Below, one piece after another: positions 48,785 through 62,975 of a DNA stretch of 64,000 nt; within the stretch, counting starts at the first letter, position 1, and the number at the start of each line of letters is the position of its first letter. The stretch lies in the NCBI GenBank assembly GCA_017562135.1, contig QEYB01000448.1, positions 372,001-436,000 on the forward strand, read 5' to 3'. Source of the stretch: Dipylidium caninum. Lineage: Eukaryota; Platyhelminthes; Cestoda; Cyclophyllidea; Dipylidiidae. Below the pieces are notes generated by a model, which saw nothing but the letters and a program-made list of their open reading frames with translations, searched no databases and was not told the DNA's origin. The position numbers were made by a program, and so were the translations under genes.

Positions 48785-51700
48785 TCAGCCACGACGATAG
48801 GATCCACGACCCCGAGAATCGTGCCGCGGAAAACCTCCACGGCCACGTCCACCGCCACGGAATCGGCCTGGAGGGGCTCCTCTTCTTCCCCCTCTGTCTC
48901 TACCGCCCCTACCACCGCCGCAAGGTATCTCCATTGTGTGATGGGCGGAAAGTGGAGCGGATTCAAGCATGTCTGCTGTCACCTAAGGCGACGAAAGCAA
49001 GGGACACCATTTCAAGATCAACTACTAAAGAAGTACACCGATTAAATTACGATTATGAGATCCTAAAAAAGGAAACATGAATTTGTAGGCGTTAATAGTA
49101 AATTACTAAGGTATTTCAAGACGACTAAAATTTATTTGCAGCAATTAACATAGAGCGAGATAACGCATTTTAATGTAAGTCTTTAATTCTACCCAGACTT
49201 CAGGATGATATCATCCGGCCATTTTGATGTCATGGAAGTTTATCAATTTCAAAATGTACAATCATTTTTTTCGAGGAAATTTCCATACTAAGAAAAGAAG
49301 TCGAACTTAATCCTTCTTTCAGTTGGTTGACTACCACTACGAATATTCGAACATTGAGCCACAGCTCCCACCGAATCCCACTATTTCGTTGTGCGTAGGT
49401 GTCATGTACCCCAGGATAACGAATAGACTTCGAACCAGAATTGGCACAAAGCGAGACAGACGAGATCCACAAAAATAGCTGCATATTGTTTTGAAAACTA
49501 GGTAGATTTTGTTATCACCTTAATTCGTTACTTCTCTATAGACGGCAAGTAGTAAAACATTAGACACTGTGGAGGTTCTGCGATCTTATGTGGCTCAGAT
49601 TCAATGCAAAAAAAACGGAGACCATGCATGGAATTGCCTCTAAAGTCTACCTCGCCGTTGTCAAGGGTGCGAAGCATGCTGAGAGGAACTTCCTCCCGTT
49701 CCTCAGTCTCCAAATAGGACACTATGGCCACATGCTCCCCGGCCACCTTCGTGGGAAGAAGATTGATAAAGCGGGCCGCTTTGTAGTCGCCCGACATAAC
49801 GCGTGCCTGCAGGACAGTGCCCGGAGTGAGGCGCGAGTTTACCGACATTGTTTCTGTCGGTCGCGAGGAGCCGGGTTTCGGGGGCGGTGGTCGGTCCATG
49901 AATTCGGAGAGGGGCACCGGTCCACTATAAGGCTTACCCCGAAGGCCTGCCTTCTCGGCCTCTGCCACCTAGGATGAAGAGTCTTGTGTTTGTAAGGCTC
50001 GAAAATAATGCAGAGTATCAGTTTCTGCTGCTTCGGAAGCTGGTAACTCCTCTGATCGTGCCACACGCGCTTCCAATCGTCAGCCCTCCTATATTGTCGC
50101 AACAGACAATCCTAGACCTACATCGCATAAATGTGTTGGGGAATAACTTGGGCGTTGCATGCCGACCTCACATCCGGCCGTCCTTTGGGCATTTTCTTGA
50201 TAAAATGTATCTAAATTTACCTCAATTGGCGTCCAGTCGGCATCTCAATTCAATAACAATGTCTTCAAGGAACAGAAGTATTACATTTCACTTCGACTAT
50301 GAAGGGCATCGAATACCTGTGAGTAACTCAGATACCGAGTAGCGATCAGGTTAATATCAACTTACATGGAGCAGTTTTAGATGACGTGAAAAAGGGGGAG
50401 TAAATAGTGCAACTCATTTTTCAACATTTCATTTAACTATAAGAATAAGTCACCTATTTATTAAAAAGAAAGTGAAGGAATAAAGGGCACTGAAAAAGCT
50501 GGGGCCGAGGGAACATGTCTCCAATTTCTGCCTACGAAACGATGAAATTAACGGAGAGCCGGCAGATAAGTGGACGTAACGTGTAAGACGGTAAATCTAG
50601 TCACCTGAAAGGAAGACGAGATTCAAAAAATTCTGTTGTGTCACAGCAGTCCAAATGTAGTGATAGTATCAGATGAACTAAAGAATGAATTAAACTATAA
50701 ACTATGTCCTTTTACATAAAATTCGACATTCTGTCTAGTGACACTGACAAAATCTCGTCCTACACGTCTGAAGCGTGGCTCCGAACCAACCGTACCCTTC
50801 CCCATCGTGTCCGAGCAGCAGAAGAAAAAAACTCGAAATCGAATAAAACAGTTAACAGAAAAGAAGTTGATAGACTGAAAATAAATAAAGAGTACCGTCC
50901 CCATGAATATTTTTACAGTTTTGATTGTTCAAATTTTTGCGAAATAAGGGAAAATCATTACCTCGAAAACCCTGATTGCACTTAACAAAGCTCGGTCAAA
51001 CCACGTAGTCCTCGGCATTTTTGCCTCTTAACGAGTTATCAAAAGCAAGAATCAGTTAGAGTGGAAAGAGAAGTTTTAGGAAAGTAGAAGCAGTTACATT
51101 AAATGGACCCAAGGGATGCCACTTCGTGCTACAAACAACAATAATTGACAGAATGTACGCAATTTGTCAGTTTGCTCTATGGTCGGATAAATGGGTGAAA
51201 AAGCGATGCACACATCAAAAATGACCCAAGACAATTATGCAAAGAAGCTCGAACAATATCACTCCCTTTGGCAACGATAATGTTCGGCAAGTTAATCAGG
51301 ACTGAGCGACTAACACCCGATATTCCATGAAAATTGAGATCACGGTCATTTTAAAAACTCTAATAAAGACTATATAAACAAAAAGGCTTTTGGTGAATCC
51401 GAAAAAATAAGGTCCAGTATTCTAATGAGTTTTCGCACTTGCTCGACTTTTCGTGGGTGTAGAGAATGCAATAACTAAGGAAAAGAAGATTTAATTGAAA
51501 TAGAGCAAGACTATCACCGCAAAAATCCACATAACGGAAATTAAGGGACAAGAAAACCTCGGCCATATCGAAAAGAAGAAATTTAGAGTTCAGTTTCTTA
51601 TCGAAAACTCATAGCGACGACAAAAAGAACTCACGAATCTTAATTTATCCATATCATTTTCCCGCCACAATGTCGTAGGCCATAGCAAGAGATGTATTGT

Positions 51701-54700
51701 ATTTCGTTCACACAAATTAATGTAACCTTGACAAGGCGATATGCCATCAAGAAAGCTTCAACAATCAAACGCGATAGGCAAGATACTTCCGAGACATCAA
51801 AATTAAAGGCATTTAATGACGTTACTTTCCTCTCAAGGATAGGTGGGTATCCTTTTTGCATTAAAATGCAAATGTTGTTGCTATGTTGTGTTAGCATCTC
51901 CACACTTTTTACAACAATTACTTCTACTCTAGATGTTAAAGCGAGTTCGTGCTCTACTTTTTTTTGCATTATGGCATTAACCGGAGCCTAGTAAACAACT
52001 CGAGTCCATGAATTTTGGCTCTTGTAAATAATACGAACATGTCACATTCGTAACAGGAAAAAGGATCCGAAATTTCACTCGAAGACTTCATTGGAACAAT
52101 ATTTTTTAGTAAGACTGTTGATGTAACTTTGTAACCTTGTAGTTGTGTCATCAAAAACTTGTCAGGTTGGATTTCACGTGTAGCACACGAGTGTCGTCTT
52201 TTTCGACTAATGTCACCAAAATCGAGTCCTTGTTAGTACGAATTCGCAAATCCCGTAACCCAGACAACGCGAAATACCCGTCTTCCGACTAGTAACTGTG
52301 GTACGAACTTATTCTATCTGACGTCCCCACCAAGACAACGTTATCACTAACCAAGATCTTAAGGACACACATGTTGCAGCTGCTACAAGTGGCAGAGCAA
52401 GAAAATAATTCTTTCAATTGAGTGAGATAGTGAGGGAGTAAATAACCTACCGGATCAAAGCGTGGATCCTCTTCGATATCATAAGTAAACTTTTCTCCGC
52501 GATCAGCTCCCCTACGTGCACGGCCCTGGCCGCGAACCCCTCCGCCCCTAGCCCCTCGCCGGGAGCCAAGGGACTGCCCAAGTTGTCGAGATGTCAGACG
52601 ATCAATGGCGCCTTCCAGACTATTGTTCGACTCCTCCAAGGCCGTTTTGGCTTCGTGAATTTGGTAGCCCATCGAAAGTAGCTGAGATAGGTTGAGATCT
52701 CGTTCTGCTGCCAGATCTACTCGTGCTTGTTGGAATCTAGGAAGGACAAAAGGAGAAACGTGAATAAACATAACACAAGAAAAAGAGGAATGCCCAATGT
52801 TCTGGCATTAACCGGACTTGGGACATAAAGAATTCAGGAACAAGTCAATGAGGCCAAAAATGAGCAAACCTTTTAACAAGTATCCTTCTGTTCTTGGTAA
52901 GGCATTGTTCCTCAAACAATCCCACCTTTAACTTCTAATAACCGACTTTTGAATAGATGTGGGGCAATAAACCGTACACAATTATCCATTGTTGACAGAA
53001 TGAGCGGACCAAAGCTCAAGCAACTTTAAGTGTTTCTCGAACAATTCAATTGTGTAAAAAAAGCACTTCCAGTTTACTGGACCCACCACCAAGAGCCGAA
53101 ATAGTGGCGCGTTCGGGAGGGAAACATCACGAACTGGTGTAGAATCTCGTTATCTACTTAATTGGCCAATCCCCATTGGGGGTCTCTAAAAGGGTTGCAC
53201 CAACAACCGAAAAAGGCCACCTCTCTGAAAGAACGCAGCTGGCAGCCTGTACCATGGTCACTCAGACGTGGTCAAAGTAGTAATACGTGATAGACGGATT
53301 GAACAATCGCTGTCAATTTAAATCTTGTCCATGATGAAGGTATATGTAAGCATAAAATTTTTCAGAGAGTTGTGTTTACAGATGGTCAGAGGAATAATAA
53401 AAAAAAGAGAGTCTTAGAAGTTGCGGGATCCTCATTAGTAAACAGCAAAAATGCAATCAAAAGCCAAACTAAGTTGACTTAAAATTCATTATACTTTTGG
53501 GAAAAGGTACAGTCAGGAGACAGCTGGTTAATAAATAATGCGAGAAGGGGCGCTATCGTATATGAGGCTGAATAGTTCTCCATGCTACATTTAAAGCAGA
53601 CATAACGACCACTGATTTTTGAAATTATTCTGTCCTTTTTACTTGCCATAAGCACAATGTTGAAATGGAAGAAATTTTAGACAAGTCTCCAAGTGATTTA
53701 TCCCCTCCAATACTAGTAGAATGTGGGGCTAATGAACGCGAGTACACTTCTGTCCGTGAAATGAGAGCCATTCGCCTCAGTACCGATGTGATGACGGATA
53801 AACATGTGTTATCCAGAATTCAAACAACGCGTATTCCAATGGTGTCCGAGTATGTACATAGATAAACATGTAAAACGCAACAGTTGATCTGCTAATCGCC
53901 GTAAAAAAAGAGTTATGCTCAGGTCAGACAGTAATACGACTTCGAATTAGTGTTAAAATCTACCAAAACTCCGATTTTTATCCATGACAAATCGCAATCT
54001 CTCGACTTTTGAAGATGAATAATAAATAATGACACCTCATTATTCTGACCAGATATGAACGCGTACAATCGTGGGAATAATGGGGAAGGAAATAGGGTGT
54101 TGCCAAGATTGTAAGACCGATTAGCTTGCACGACACACAGGCCTCGGGCGTTCCGTCACCCGTGACAAAGAAGTGTGTCCTATGCGCTCTTTATGCGATA
54201 AAAAGAAAATTGGACGGTGAGAGAAGTGCGGAAAACAGTCTGCGCAATGATCCAATCAAACCGGCATTGGGTGCACAGGTGGATGAACTAATAACATCTC
54301 CATATCCTCCGCTAACGGCGTCGGGATGGGGAACCAACGACGGGAGGGAGAAAAGAGAGGGAAGAAGAGCTAATTGTCGCCGCCTGTCACGATAAGAGAT
54401 TTGATGGGGGGAGGGAAGTAAGAGGAGCAAGTGGGTATTCAATGAGTCTGGCCGAGCCATGAGTCGGGAGCTCCGCGATACTGTTGTTAGACGTGATTGT
54501 AAACACTTGTACCAGGCGCAGTGCACTGCAAACTGGCCACCCTTAATGAGGACAAGGGGACAAGGATGGTTGATAGAAATTCAACGGTTTGAACTTGAAG
54601 TAAAACGCATTTAATGTACAGATACATTCCATGGGTTACTTAAAGGTTGTCTCAAAACCATCATGTGATGTTACCTAAATCTGAAGATATTCAAGATTTT

Positions 54701-57700
54701 ACTTGTAGACATGGACTCGTCTCTAAAAATTCAGAAGGATTTTATCAGTTTTGTAGTAGTATTTAAGGATTTTTCCACAAAACGAACAATAAATCCAGAT
54801 TAAAAAAAGTGAATCGTCGTGTTGATTCACCCAAGTTGAACTGACGCCATCTATGTAAAATCGGTATTTCAGGTCTAAATTGAAATGTGGCGAAACTTCA
54901 ATAATATTCTACTTAAAAGCTAAAACAAATCCTCCACAATGACATTAACCAAAAAAAAAAACGTTGAGATTAAAGAACGCATTTATTTTACAACTTGTTC
55001 GTTTGAACAAAGTGGATATAGCAAAAAACGCAATATTTATTTCCATTTTATTAACTAAACATTCTACTAAAGGCGTTTTATTATCATCGTCCCTGTCCGT
55101 CAAAAATTGCGTTCTAAGGATCAATCATTTTCGGTTGACAGCCAACACAAATGAACTGCATCCGAGGAAAAATATTATGCTAAGGAACGAGGTCCCGGAG
55201 AACAAACCTTACCAATACAAAGATTTTCGCTTGAGTGTGAAAGACAAAGTCAAAACATGTTTTGTATTCATATTTTTCGATTCGACTGGCACCCTGATAA
55301 TATAAGACGGACACGGGGTGAGCAGACAGCTTCGTGATAGCCAAAGTAGACCGCCTAATTATTCGAATTACCAGAAGAACGTCTATTAATGTTAATTTTG
55401 TCAACTGGATACGACCAAAAAGAGTGGTCAGTACTCATCTGGGTTTATGGCCCAAGGAAAACTCCCCGAAGCCATCTGGTTGCCTAAAGCGCTCACATTT
55501 TGCTTGTTATCGATGAAGATTAACCGCTAAGGGAGAAAAGGAATCCCTAAGATAAGTATAAATCACTTTAATACGCTGTGCAAGGGAAATCAAACACTTG
55601 GTAATTGAGCTATTGCCCCAAAACTTCGGTTAAATCGTATAAGCAGCCAACTGTTGCCGCAACACAAGTCCCGCAGAGCATTCGACATCTACTAAGGAAA
55701 AGAATCAAAAAAGTGGGAAGAAAGAGGGTATCAAGAAAAAATATGGGTGGACATAAAGCATTATGATGATGTAGCAAGAGTCAGTGTCGGAATTAGGAGA
55801 ATTCAATTTCGTGACGGGTAAAACAACTTGGAAGTCCTTTTTAACAGGGTAAGCAAAAGACTGCAGTGAAACACGCAGCGTCATTGAATGATTGGGGCTA
55901 CGTCAATACGCATAATCATAAAATAACTAACAAAAGTGAAGAATGATGTAGCATCAAGCAGTGAAATCGAATTAAAGCACCAACGTTTACCGAATGTTAA
56001 TGCATATCCAAATAATCTACTCTAAGATGAGAGATTGAAATTGAGGGAAAAGTAGCACTCCACTAAATACAATGTTCAGAGAGTTGAGGTAGAGAATCGC
56101 CTCCAATCCAAATCCGTCTGTAGAGCAGTTGTAGGCAACACTTATTCATAAACGCAATAACAGATTGACTTAAGTGCCGGGCAGCATGATGAGGTAGGAA
56201 ATCTGCTGCCGAGAGCACCCCAATCCCCCAATTAATGGAAGCAATAAGAGGCATAACATTTAACAAGTGAAATAACAAGTTTGCAAGTTTCATTCACCGT
56301 GCGATGAGAATCGTCGATGTAGAGTACCGTGAACCTTCTTATGAATACCCATCGCTGGGTGTAAGACAATGCTAATTAATATGCAAACGATCCGCCGGTT
56401 GTTTATGGTATGTGAGCTTTTGCAAAAGGCCATGAATTACACTGCCCAATCCCACCCCCCACAAGAAGGGTGACATCGAAGTGCGTATTATGCCCGTGAG
56501 CAGTCGGGTGTGGCCAAACGTGCAAAGAGGCGAGTTCCCTACGCCTAACCATCTATCATCTTTTTTGGTAAACCGGAAAAACTTGTCAGTGTGGAGTTCA
56601 GGAAATTAGAGAACCTTTAATTTGTTTCACACTATATTGGAGGAAGAGTGTTGGGATACAAAATGGAAGGAATTAATGTCTGGAGTGACAATCATGAGAA
56701 TAGGATTTTGCGGAAGGGAACAAAGATATTCCCCCCCCCCTTCCTAAATTGTTTTCTTTTTTATTAACGTTAGCTAGTTGGCGGAATACTGTTATTATAT
56801 AAGGGAAATTAAACAGGTAAAAATTGCAAACACTTTCCGGTTTATCTGTTGTTCACTCAACTATTTGACACATGTGGAATTTGTTGGATAAAATATTTCT
56901 CGACAAATAACAGAAACGATAATGAAAGGGTGAATCGTTTATATCTTCTCCCCAAGAAAGTCACCGAGAAGCATGAATGTGAATTAAACGGAACAACCTG
57001 CCACGAGAGTCGGAACGGTTGCTGCGCACCTGATCAACAGGTATCGAGGCCGTTGGAAATGGCATCAGTAAGGTATCGAAATAAAAATGGGTTATAATAC
57101 AATAATACGGGAAAAAAATATACATATTTAACTATGCCTAGATTTTGATTTGGTAATTAAATACCCTCGTTAGATTCATGTCCATAACAGAAAAAAGCAA
57201 AGGAAGTTGTTTTGAAGATGCTACAGAAGGGCTATCGCTGTAGTCTAAAAAACCCTCATGAAACAAAAAATAAGAAAAAGACTGATTACTTTGATACACC
57301 GGCTTTAAATTTGTGTTGGAGCGGGTTGGCATCGCCGGTAGAGAGAGCGTTTTGGGCTTCGGCGAGAATTTCGCGGCGTTTTTGTTGGAAATCCGATTCA
57401 TCGCCGGCTGGTGTGGCGTTAGCCTTCGAGGTGGCTTCCATCGCCAATTTGAGCGAGTCAAATGCCTCTACAGTGCATCAGTTAGTTCCAGTGAGTATTC
57501 AAAAGGAGAACCAAAGTGATGCGACGGGCGTATAAAATTAAGTGCCATTGCGAAAGCAATAATGTTGTAATACTCAAATTTACTATTAGTCTCATATATA
57601 CAGCAGATTTGGCTCTTAATATGACGAAGATATTTTTCGGTGCAACTTAACAAAAAGAGGAATCAAATCAACAAGTTAATATTTCCGTTTAAATCACTTA

Positions 57701-60700
57701 CTTCCGTTTCTCGTAAGTTTTCTCTAGTATGCACTTCTTGTAGCCGACGATAACTTACCGTAATATACTCAAACATGTTACAAAATCGAGTAACAGGGAA
57801 ACTCTACTTTGCAGTTCCAATATTGGCATTTCGATAACCGAAGTGGAAAAGCGTGACAGAATAAGCATATAAAGAAGCGTTAAATTACTATTTCCTCATC
57901 GACAGACTTGGCTAATAAGCAAAGTAATAGGATTAAATTCTTAATATAGCTTTAAAATAGTAGTGTAATGGATAATGGAATCCAATTCTGTTGAAATCAA
58001 AGGCGTTTAATAAAAAAAAACCTAGACACTTTCATCGGTCTGGAAAGACAAAAATTTAAGGAAGTGATAACAAACCTTCAGAACGGCGGCTTCGAGCGCT
58101 CAATTCGTTAAGAAACCGTGTGTGCGATTGGATCAAGGCGGAGGCCTCTGGTGTGCCGAAGGCTACAAATGGAGGAGGTGCATCTGGGCCGGTTCGATGG
58201 GCGCGTCGTGTACCTTTAGCATCCTAAAAATTGACAATTGTCAAAATTATGACCAGACCAACTGTACAGAGAAAAAGTGTACTAACATATGCGAAGCGGT
58301 GGGACTTATCCTCACATTGAGGCGGTTGAATAAAGGTATTAACTAAAACCGAATACGATGGCGGAATATCAGAAAGGTAAGCTTTTCACTCAAGCTATTC
58401 CCAGTATAGGCAAAAGTACATTTAAGTTGGGAGTTGGGGACATTTTACAGCCGGAAACAACGTAAACAGGCAAACAAATAAAATACACACAAACGCATGA
58501 ATTGCAATTAGTCCGAGATTAACTGTTCGAATGAGTTTGTTGTTATTGTTTCAGATTAATGGAAATAACACAGATTCCACATCAAAGTTAATGACAATCA
58601 AAATAATACACTTTGCATATGCTCTTTTAGATAACTGTGCTTCAGATGCAGTGCGTCATTCTATCAAAGCTCGTCAACTCATTACTGAAATGATCTTATG
58701 TCAAATGGAGTTGAGGAAAATGGGGCAGGGGCCTGAAAGAAGAACCCTACCCTTGTGAGAAGCCATTCTCGACGAAGCGAGTCGACAGAACCCTTGAGAA
58801 CTTCAAAGTTGTTGCGTCGGAGGATAAGAAAACCCCCACGAATCTGTATGCGACCATTAAGACGAATTTTAGTTCCGGGTGGAGTCTCACTCCTAATTGC
58901 AAAAGGAAAATTGGTTGTACTACCACCAGAAGCCATAATAGAAAACGAATAACGGCGCCCAAATGTATCCAGCTTTTAGTTAAAAATGTTAAAATCACTC
59001 TATGAACAATCAAATCTCTGCTTTCCTGCGCTTATTTTTGACCCACCCGTTGGAGGAATTCCAGTCCTCCCGAAATATGTTCTTACAAAAGGCAGTTTAA
59101 AACGGGAAATTTCTATTGTGTTAAAAGAACAAAAAAAACAAACACAAGAATATATGCCTGATAAAATGTAGTTTTCGGGGAATTTGGAGGGGTTTGCTTT
59201 CTGCAAATAGTTTGCCATCTTTAAAAAGAGCATACACTTTAATCGGAAGGCGATTTCAAGCGAGTGGATTTGAGCCCAAGCAAGTCAGAAGGCATTAAAG
59301 TGGTATAGAGTGTGATAAATGACCTAATCGCCTATTTTTAGGGAAAAGTATTTCAAGAGGAAATCATAGCCTGCTAGAGAAATAATAGTGACTACGCAAC
59401 AATTAGACTCGTTGAAGGCGCACTAATAAATACGTCCCAAATTATTAAAAAGGACACAAGGAGGACGATGCCAAAAGCACCAAGTCACGTTGCTTAGAGA
59501 AAAACAATGGACACTACCTACAAAGGCACTGGCAGGCGAAAATGAGAGTTTAGTGGCGCCGAACCGTGAAAAAAAACGTGTGATAAGGTGGGCCATCAAG
59601 ATAGCCTAGAAAAGGCTGCGCTAACTGAAAAGTTAATGGGCACAAACCACTAGGAAATTTCTCTTAGCTCCCCGAAAGGTGACAATTTTGACGTATGTGT
59701 TTCAACTAACACCACTCTTCAATATGAATAATTGTAATTCATGCCCTTTCACGAGCAACTTAATTTGGTAGTGAACTCCTATGCTAAGAAATGTAACACG
59801 CATGTAAGTCGGGAGGATTTGTGACTAAGAGAAAGAGACACCACAACATAAAGGTGGTTTTAAGGCCTCGTAAAATCCAAAACAGCTGCATGGAGTCGGA
59901 AATCTCGCAAATTTTCACAAAATCAGATATCACTAATGGGTTTGTAGTGCGCGAGCGGTAATAGTAGATAAATGTAGGAAGCGCATGGGAGAAAAACGTC
60001 GAAACTTACGAGAGCTGAGGCGAGTTGTCAACATCAAGAGCCAAAATGTTACTCTTCCCGTCCGTCAACGTGAGTTTAAGGAGACGAGAGGTACTGACCG
60101 CACTGTCTGAAAACGCCAAGAAATCCTCCTCCGCCTGTGATATAGCAATGTTGCGCACACGAGCTATCTGAAGCACCTGTTTATCCGCTTCTAGCTATAA
60201 CAGACGGTAAAATCACACATTCCCTATTGGCAGTCAGAAGGCATCATCCGGGACCGGAAAAAAGCCCAAGAACAAATCTTCCGTCGATTTATGTCCATGT
60301 TTAAAAGGTTTTCAATTAAGTACGCGAAAGTAATTCACTTCCTGGGAATCAATGATGGTAGAAACTAGCTTACCGAGTCTTTGTCCCTTTTCGATTCAAC
60401 CCACGATACGCCATACTCTCGCATGTCAGTCTATAAGATATGATGGAGCAATGAGCTAATTTAGCCTGCATTGTAGTAATAATGGATGAGCTAATGCATC
60501 TGTCAGTGAAAATAATCGCTTCAATGAAAAGGATGTTGGATGAACGTATATCGAGATAAGAGAACAATACGGGGATTCTAAAATGTATTTTTTTCCTCAT
60601 ACGAACTTTCGTAGACCGTTGCAGTGAGGGAATAGGATATCAGCACATGAAAAGCATTTTGTTAGCAGTCGCCTAAAATACAACTACTACACGTAAGTTG

Positions 60701-61727
60701 GCTTTGCAGCACCTACAGGACACTCATCGTGGCGATGGATGTCCGAGTCAACATCTTGCCACTTAAAAATATTACCGCCGGTTATACTAATTGGCATTAG
60801 TGACAGTAACCAAAGTGTCTGAGAGTGTGATATGATAAACGTGGCTTGACCATGAAACAGTCACAACCGTGTAAACCTATTTGCGAGCCGGAAAACTAAC
60901 CAAAGGTTTTGTAGATAAAGAAAAACACAGCAATTTAGCATATTAATACAATCTGAAAACAGATGTGTCGTGAATTAATTAATAAACATTAAGCTGTCTT
61001 CAGTTTTATAAAAATATTTTTGGCGAGAAAACAGACGGGAGTCTGTGGTAATAGTGAAAGACAGTGAATAAAAGTGCTATTAACTGAAAAGCAAGTCGAA
61101 GAATTCAAATAAACCACATCCCCAGTGCGACGAAGGGTACACACTATTTCCTACAGCTAATAGACTCCAAACTACGTAATCTTCCTTGAGACAGCGCATG
61201 GTAAACTCGGTTCCTCCCTACCTCAAATCGGAATTAGAGCCGACAATGGGAAAAATAATAGGCCGCCCTGATGCACCATGTCCGGAAATTAAAAGCGCAT
61301 TCTTAGCCCAATGTGAGGCTCGAGATAATATCCTGTCAAGGCTTGTCGAAAATTTAAAATTGAATAAAAGGATGGAAATCGTGGTCGCAAGAAAAACAAT
61401 CCAAGCTAGTAGACCCTGGAGAAAATTTTATCAGTGGTAGGAATTACAGTTCCAATAAAATGCAATTTGGATAATAAAATTCTGAGATACAAAAGCAGAA
61501 CACACATTTCACGGATCACATACATTGAGAAGGTGAGCCACAACTTCGCTTTGACTGGGCAGTTTGGACAGAACCTGACGATATTTTTCAGACACCGACC
61601 TGAGGGAAACAATCAGTAGAAACATAGAATGTCAAGGCAGCGATGGATTTAAAGATCACCTTGTGCTCCTACTGAACATCGCAACCAAGACTTACCATCC
61701 GAATGGAATGTTATCCACAGTAGCCAT
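48785..61727 (-). CDS. TDRD3: TDRD3 homologue, Tudor/UBA scaffold of TOP3B, 539 aa
   Basis: TDRD3 tethers topoisomerase 3-beta and reads asymmetrically dimethylated arginine on histones and RNA-binding proteins. Ten coding exons: 61727-61696, 61599-61524, 60430-60374, 60194-60010, 58892-58751, 58223-58076, 57467-57290, 52736-52451, 49968-49651, 48982-48785; all phases close to 539 residues plus TGA. Seen: N-terminal helical region (TDMREYG), an RMI1-type OB-fold (VLQIARVRNIA, TPPGTKIRLNG, GGFLIL), a DAPPPFVAFG linker, UBA (~287-325, LLSMGYQIHEAKTALEE), a short RG cluster (~333-355), a Tudor domain (~415-471, YKAARFINLLP, EEVPLSMLRTL) and a C-terminal RGG tail (~490-539). This domain order is unique to TDRD3. 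The start follows directly after TTTTCAG. Introns 7 and 8 are 4.6 and 2.5 kb, so a small unrecognised exon there is possible. The end of exon 7 has an alternative donor 10 nt earlier that would break the frame. Confidence 0.94.
49969..52450 (-). other. TDRD3 intron 8
   Basis: AT-rich, between the UBA/RG exon and the Tudor exon. No additional exon is recognised. Vertebrate TDRD3 carries a long low-complexity linker at this position, which here is either absent or too diverged to see. Confidence 0.6.
52737..57289 (-). other. TDRD3 intron 7
   Basis: The longest intron of the gene, AT-rich, with a C10 homopolymer at 56731-56740. Plus-strand open frames such as 53665-53865 (66 codons) have no motif and no linked exons. 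Confidence 0.6.
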
Positions 61728-61745
61728 CTGAAAAGCAAAAGCTTT
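61728..61745 (-). promoter_or_regulatory. 3' splice acceptor abutting the TDRD3 ATG
   Basis: On the minus strand TTTTGCTTTTCAG ends at 61728 and the next three bases are the start codon. An acceptor directly on the ATG is typical of a trans-spliced leader that supplies the whole 5' untranslated region, or of a leader intron. Confidence 0.55.
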
Positions 61746-62950
61746 ATTTGAGTCTGAAGCTTTTACTTGTGAGCGTTAACGCCTAATGATAGAAATATCA
61801 AAATATTTTGGCGCGGTGGAGCTTAATCGGGATTCACGAAAAAGGAAGCAGTACATTAAAACGGGAGGAAGAATACACTGATGCTATGTGAGGGATATTC
61901 ACTACCATCCGGAAGTAACTTACGATAAGTCAATCAATGTCAGTAGGAAAGACTAAAATTTTGAGATACGGCAGTCAACAACGCCTGTAATCTAGATGTA
62001 AAGCAGAACGAGACGTCATTAGATAAGGGAGAATTCTAAGACTCAAGTTTGGTCGACAGACTTCACTGTCAAATGCGTTAATGTTCTCCGTAATTAGGAA
62101 AACTTTCATCCATCAAGGAATGAAAAGGGCCTCTAAAACGCTAAATCCACATTTAATGAAGCTCGATTGCTCTCAATTAACCGGAACTACGCAGTGAGTA
62201 GTACAAAGGAACAATTTATGAGTTTGGACAAAGTGCCAAAAAATGAACGGAAGCGGATGTTTTGTGAAAGGGGCATTCAAACAGGAGTAGGTTTTAGAAA
62301 CCATTTCCTAATTCTGGAAAATATCACGATATCTATGTATAAAGACATGGAAAGGGAGTCTCTTTGAGTTACTTGGTAAGCAGACTATGGTAGGGCAGAT
62401 GTATGATTCCTTATTGTTTGGCCAAATAGAAAAGTAGCGCGAGGCCAAGAAAAACCGTCATGGTTACTTTGCAGTGCAAATGCTTTTAGCGAGAAGAAGG
62501 AGACACAGGAGCCCGATGGACACTCATTAGGTCTTCTTAGTGGCGCGGGCGATCAGCTGATGCATTTAAGATATTAAAAAACGCCCTACATTTGTATTGT
62601 TTACAGATTAGAAGTAATCTAACTAAAGAAATCTTTGATGACACTTAAACGAAACAGAGATAAAAGGATGGATGAATTTATACACCAGCACACCTTTCAT
62701 GACAATAAAGGCATTTGCCCTGTTACTATTAGAAGGTGTGATCGACTGGTTCTACGTTAAAGCAAACAAGCTCGTTGACCGGTAACTTTTGGTGTCTCAA
62801 GCAAGGACTTTACCAAATATTAAAGCGACATGGTGCAAATTTCCAAGAGAAAAACAATACATCATTCGCAAACACCCTGAAAAAGGCAAATACTGAGAAC
62901 AAAATATGTATTAGCTCAAAATATTTTAAAAATGTGTAGCGTACAAAAGA
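61746..62950. other. Interval between TDRD3 and the right-end gene
   Basis: AT-rich, about 1.2 kb, with no recognised exon. It should contain the TDRD3 promoter. The plus-strand open frame 62167-62367 has no recognisable features. Confidence 0.5.
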
Positions 62951-62956
62951 TTTAAT
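62951..62956 (-). terminator. Poly(A) signal ATTAAA of the right-end gene
   Basis: ATTAAA on the minus strand begins 20 nt after the TGA at 62978-62976. The hexamer type and close spacing match the CDK5RAP3 3' end and support reading that exon as terminal. Confidence 0.4.
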
Positions 62957-62975
62957 TGTAGAGGTTATTTGGGAC

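Noticed and set aside
56731..56740. Run of ten C in TDRD3 intron 7
   Set aside because: A homopolymer; the length may be a sequencing artefact and it has no evident role.
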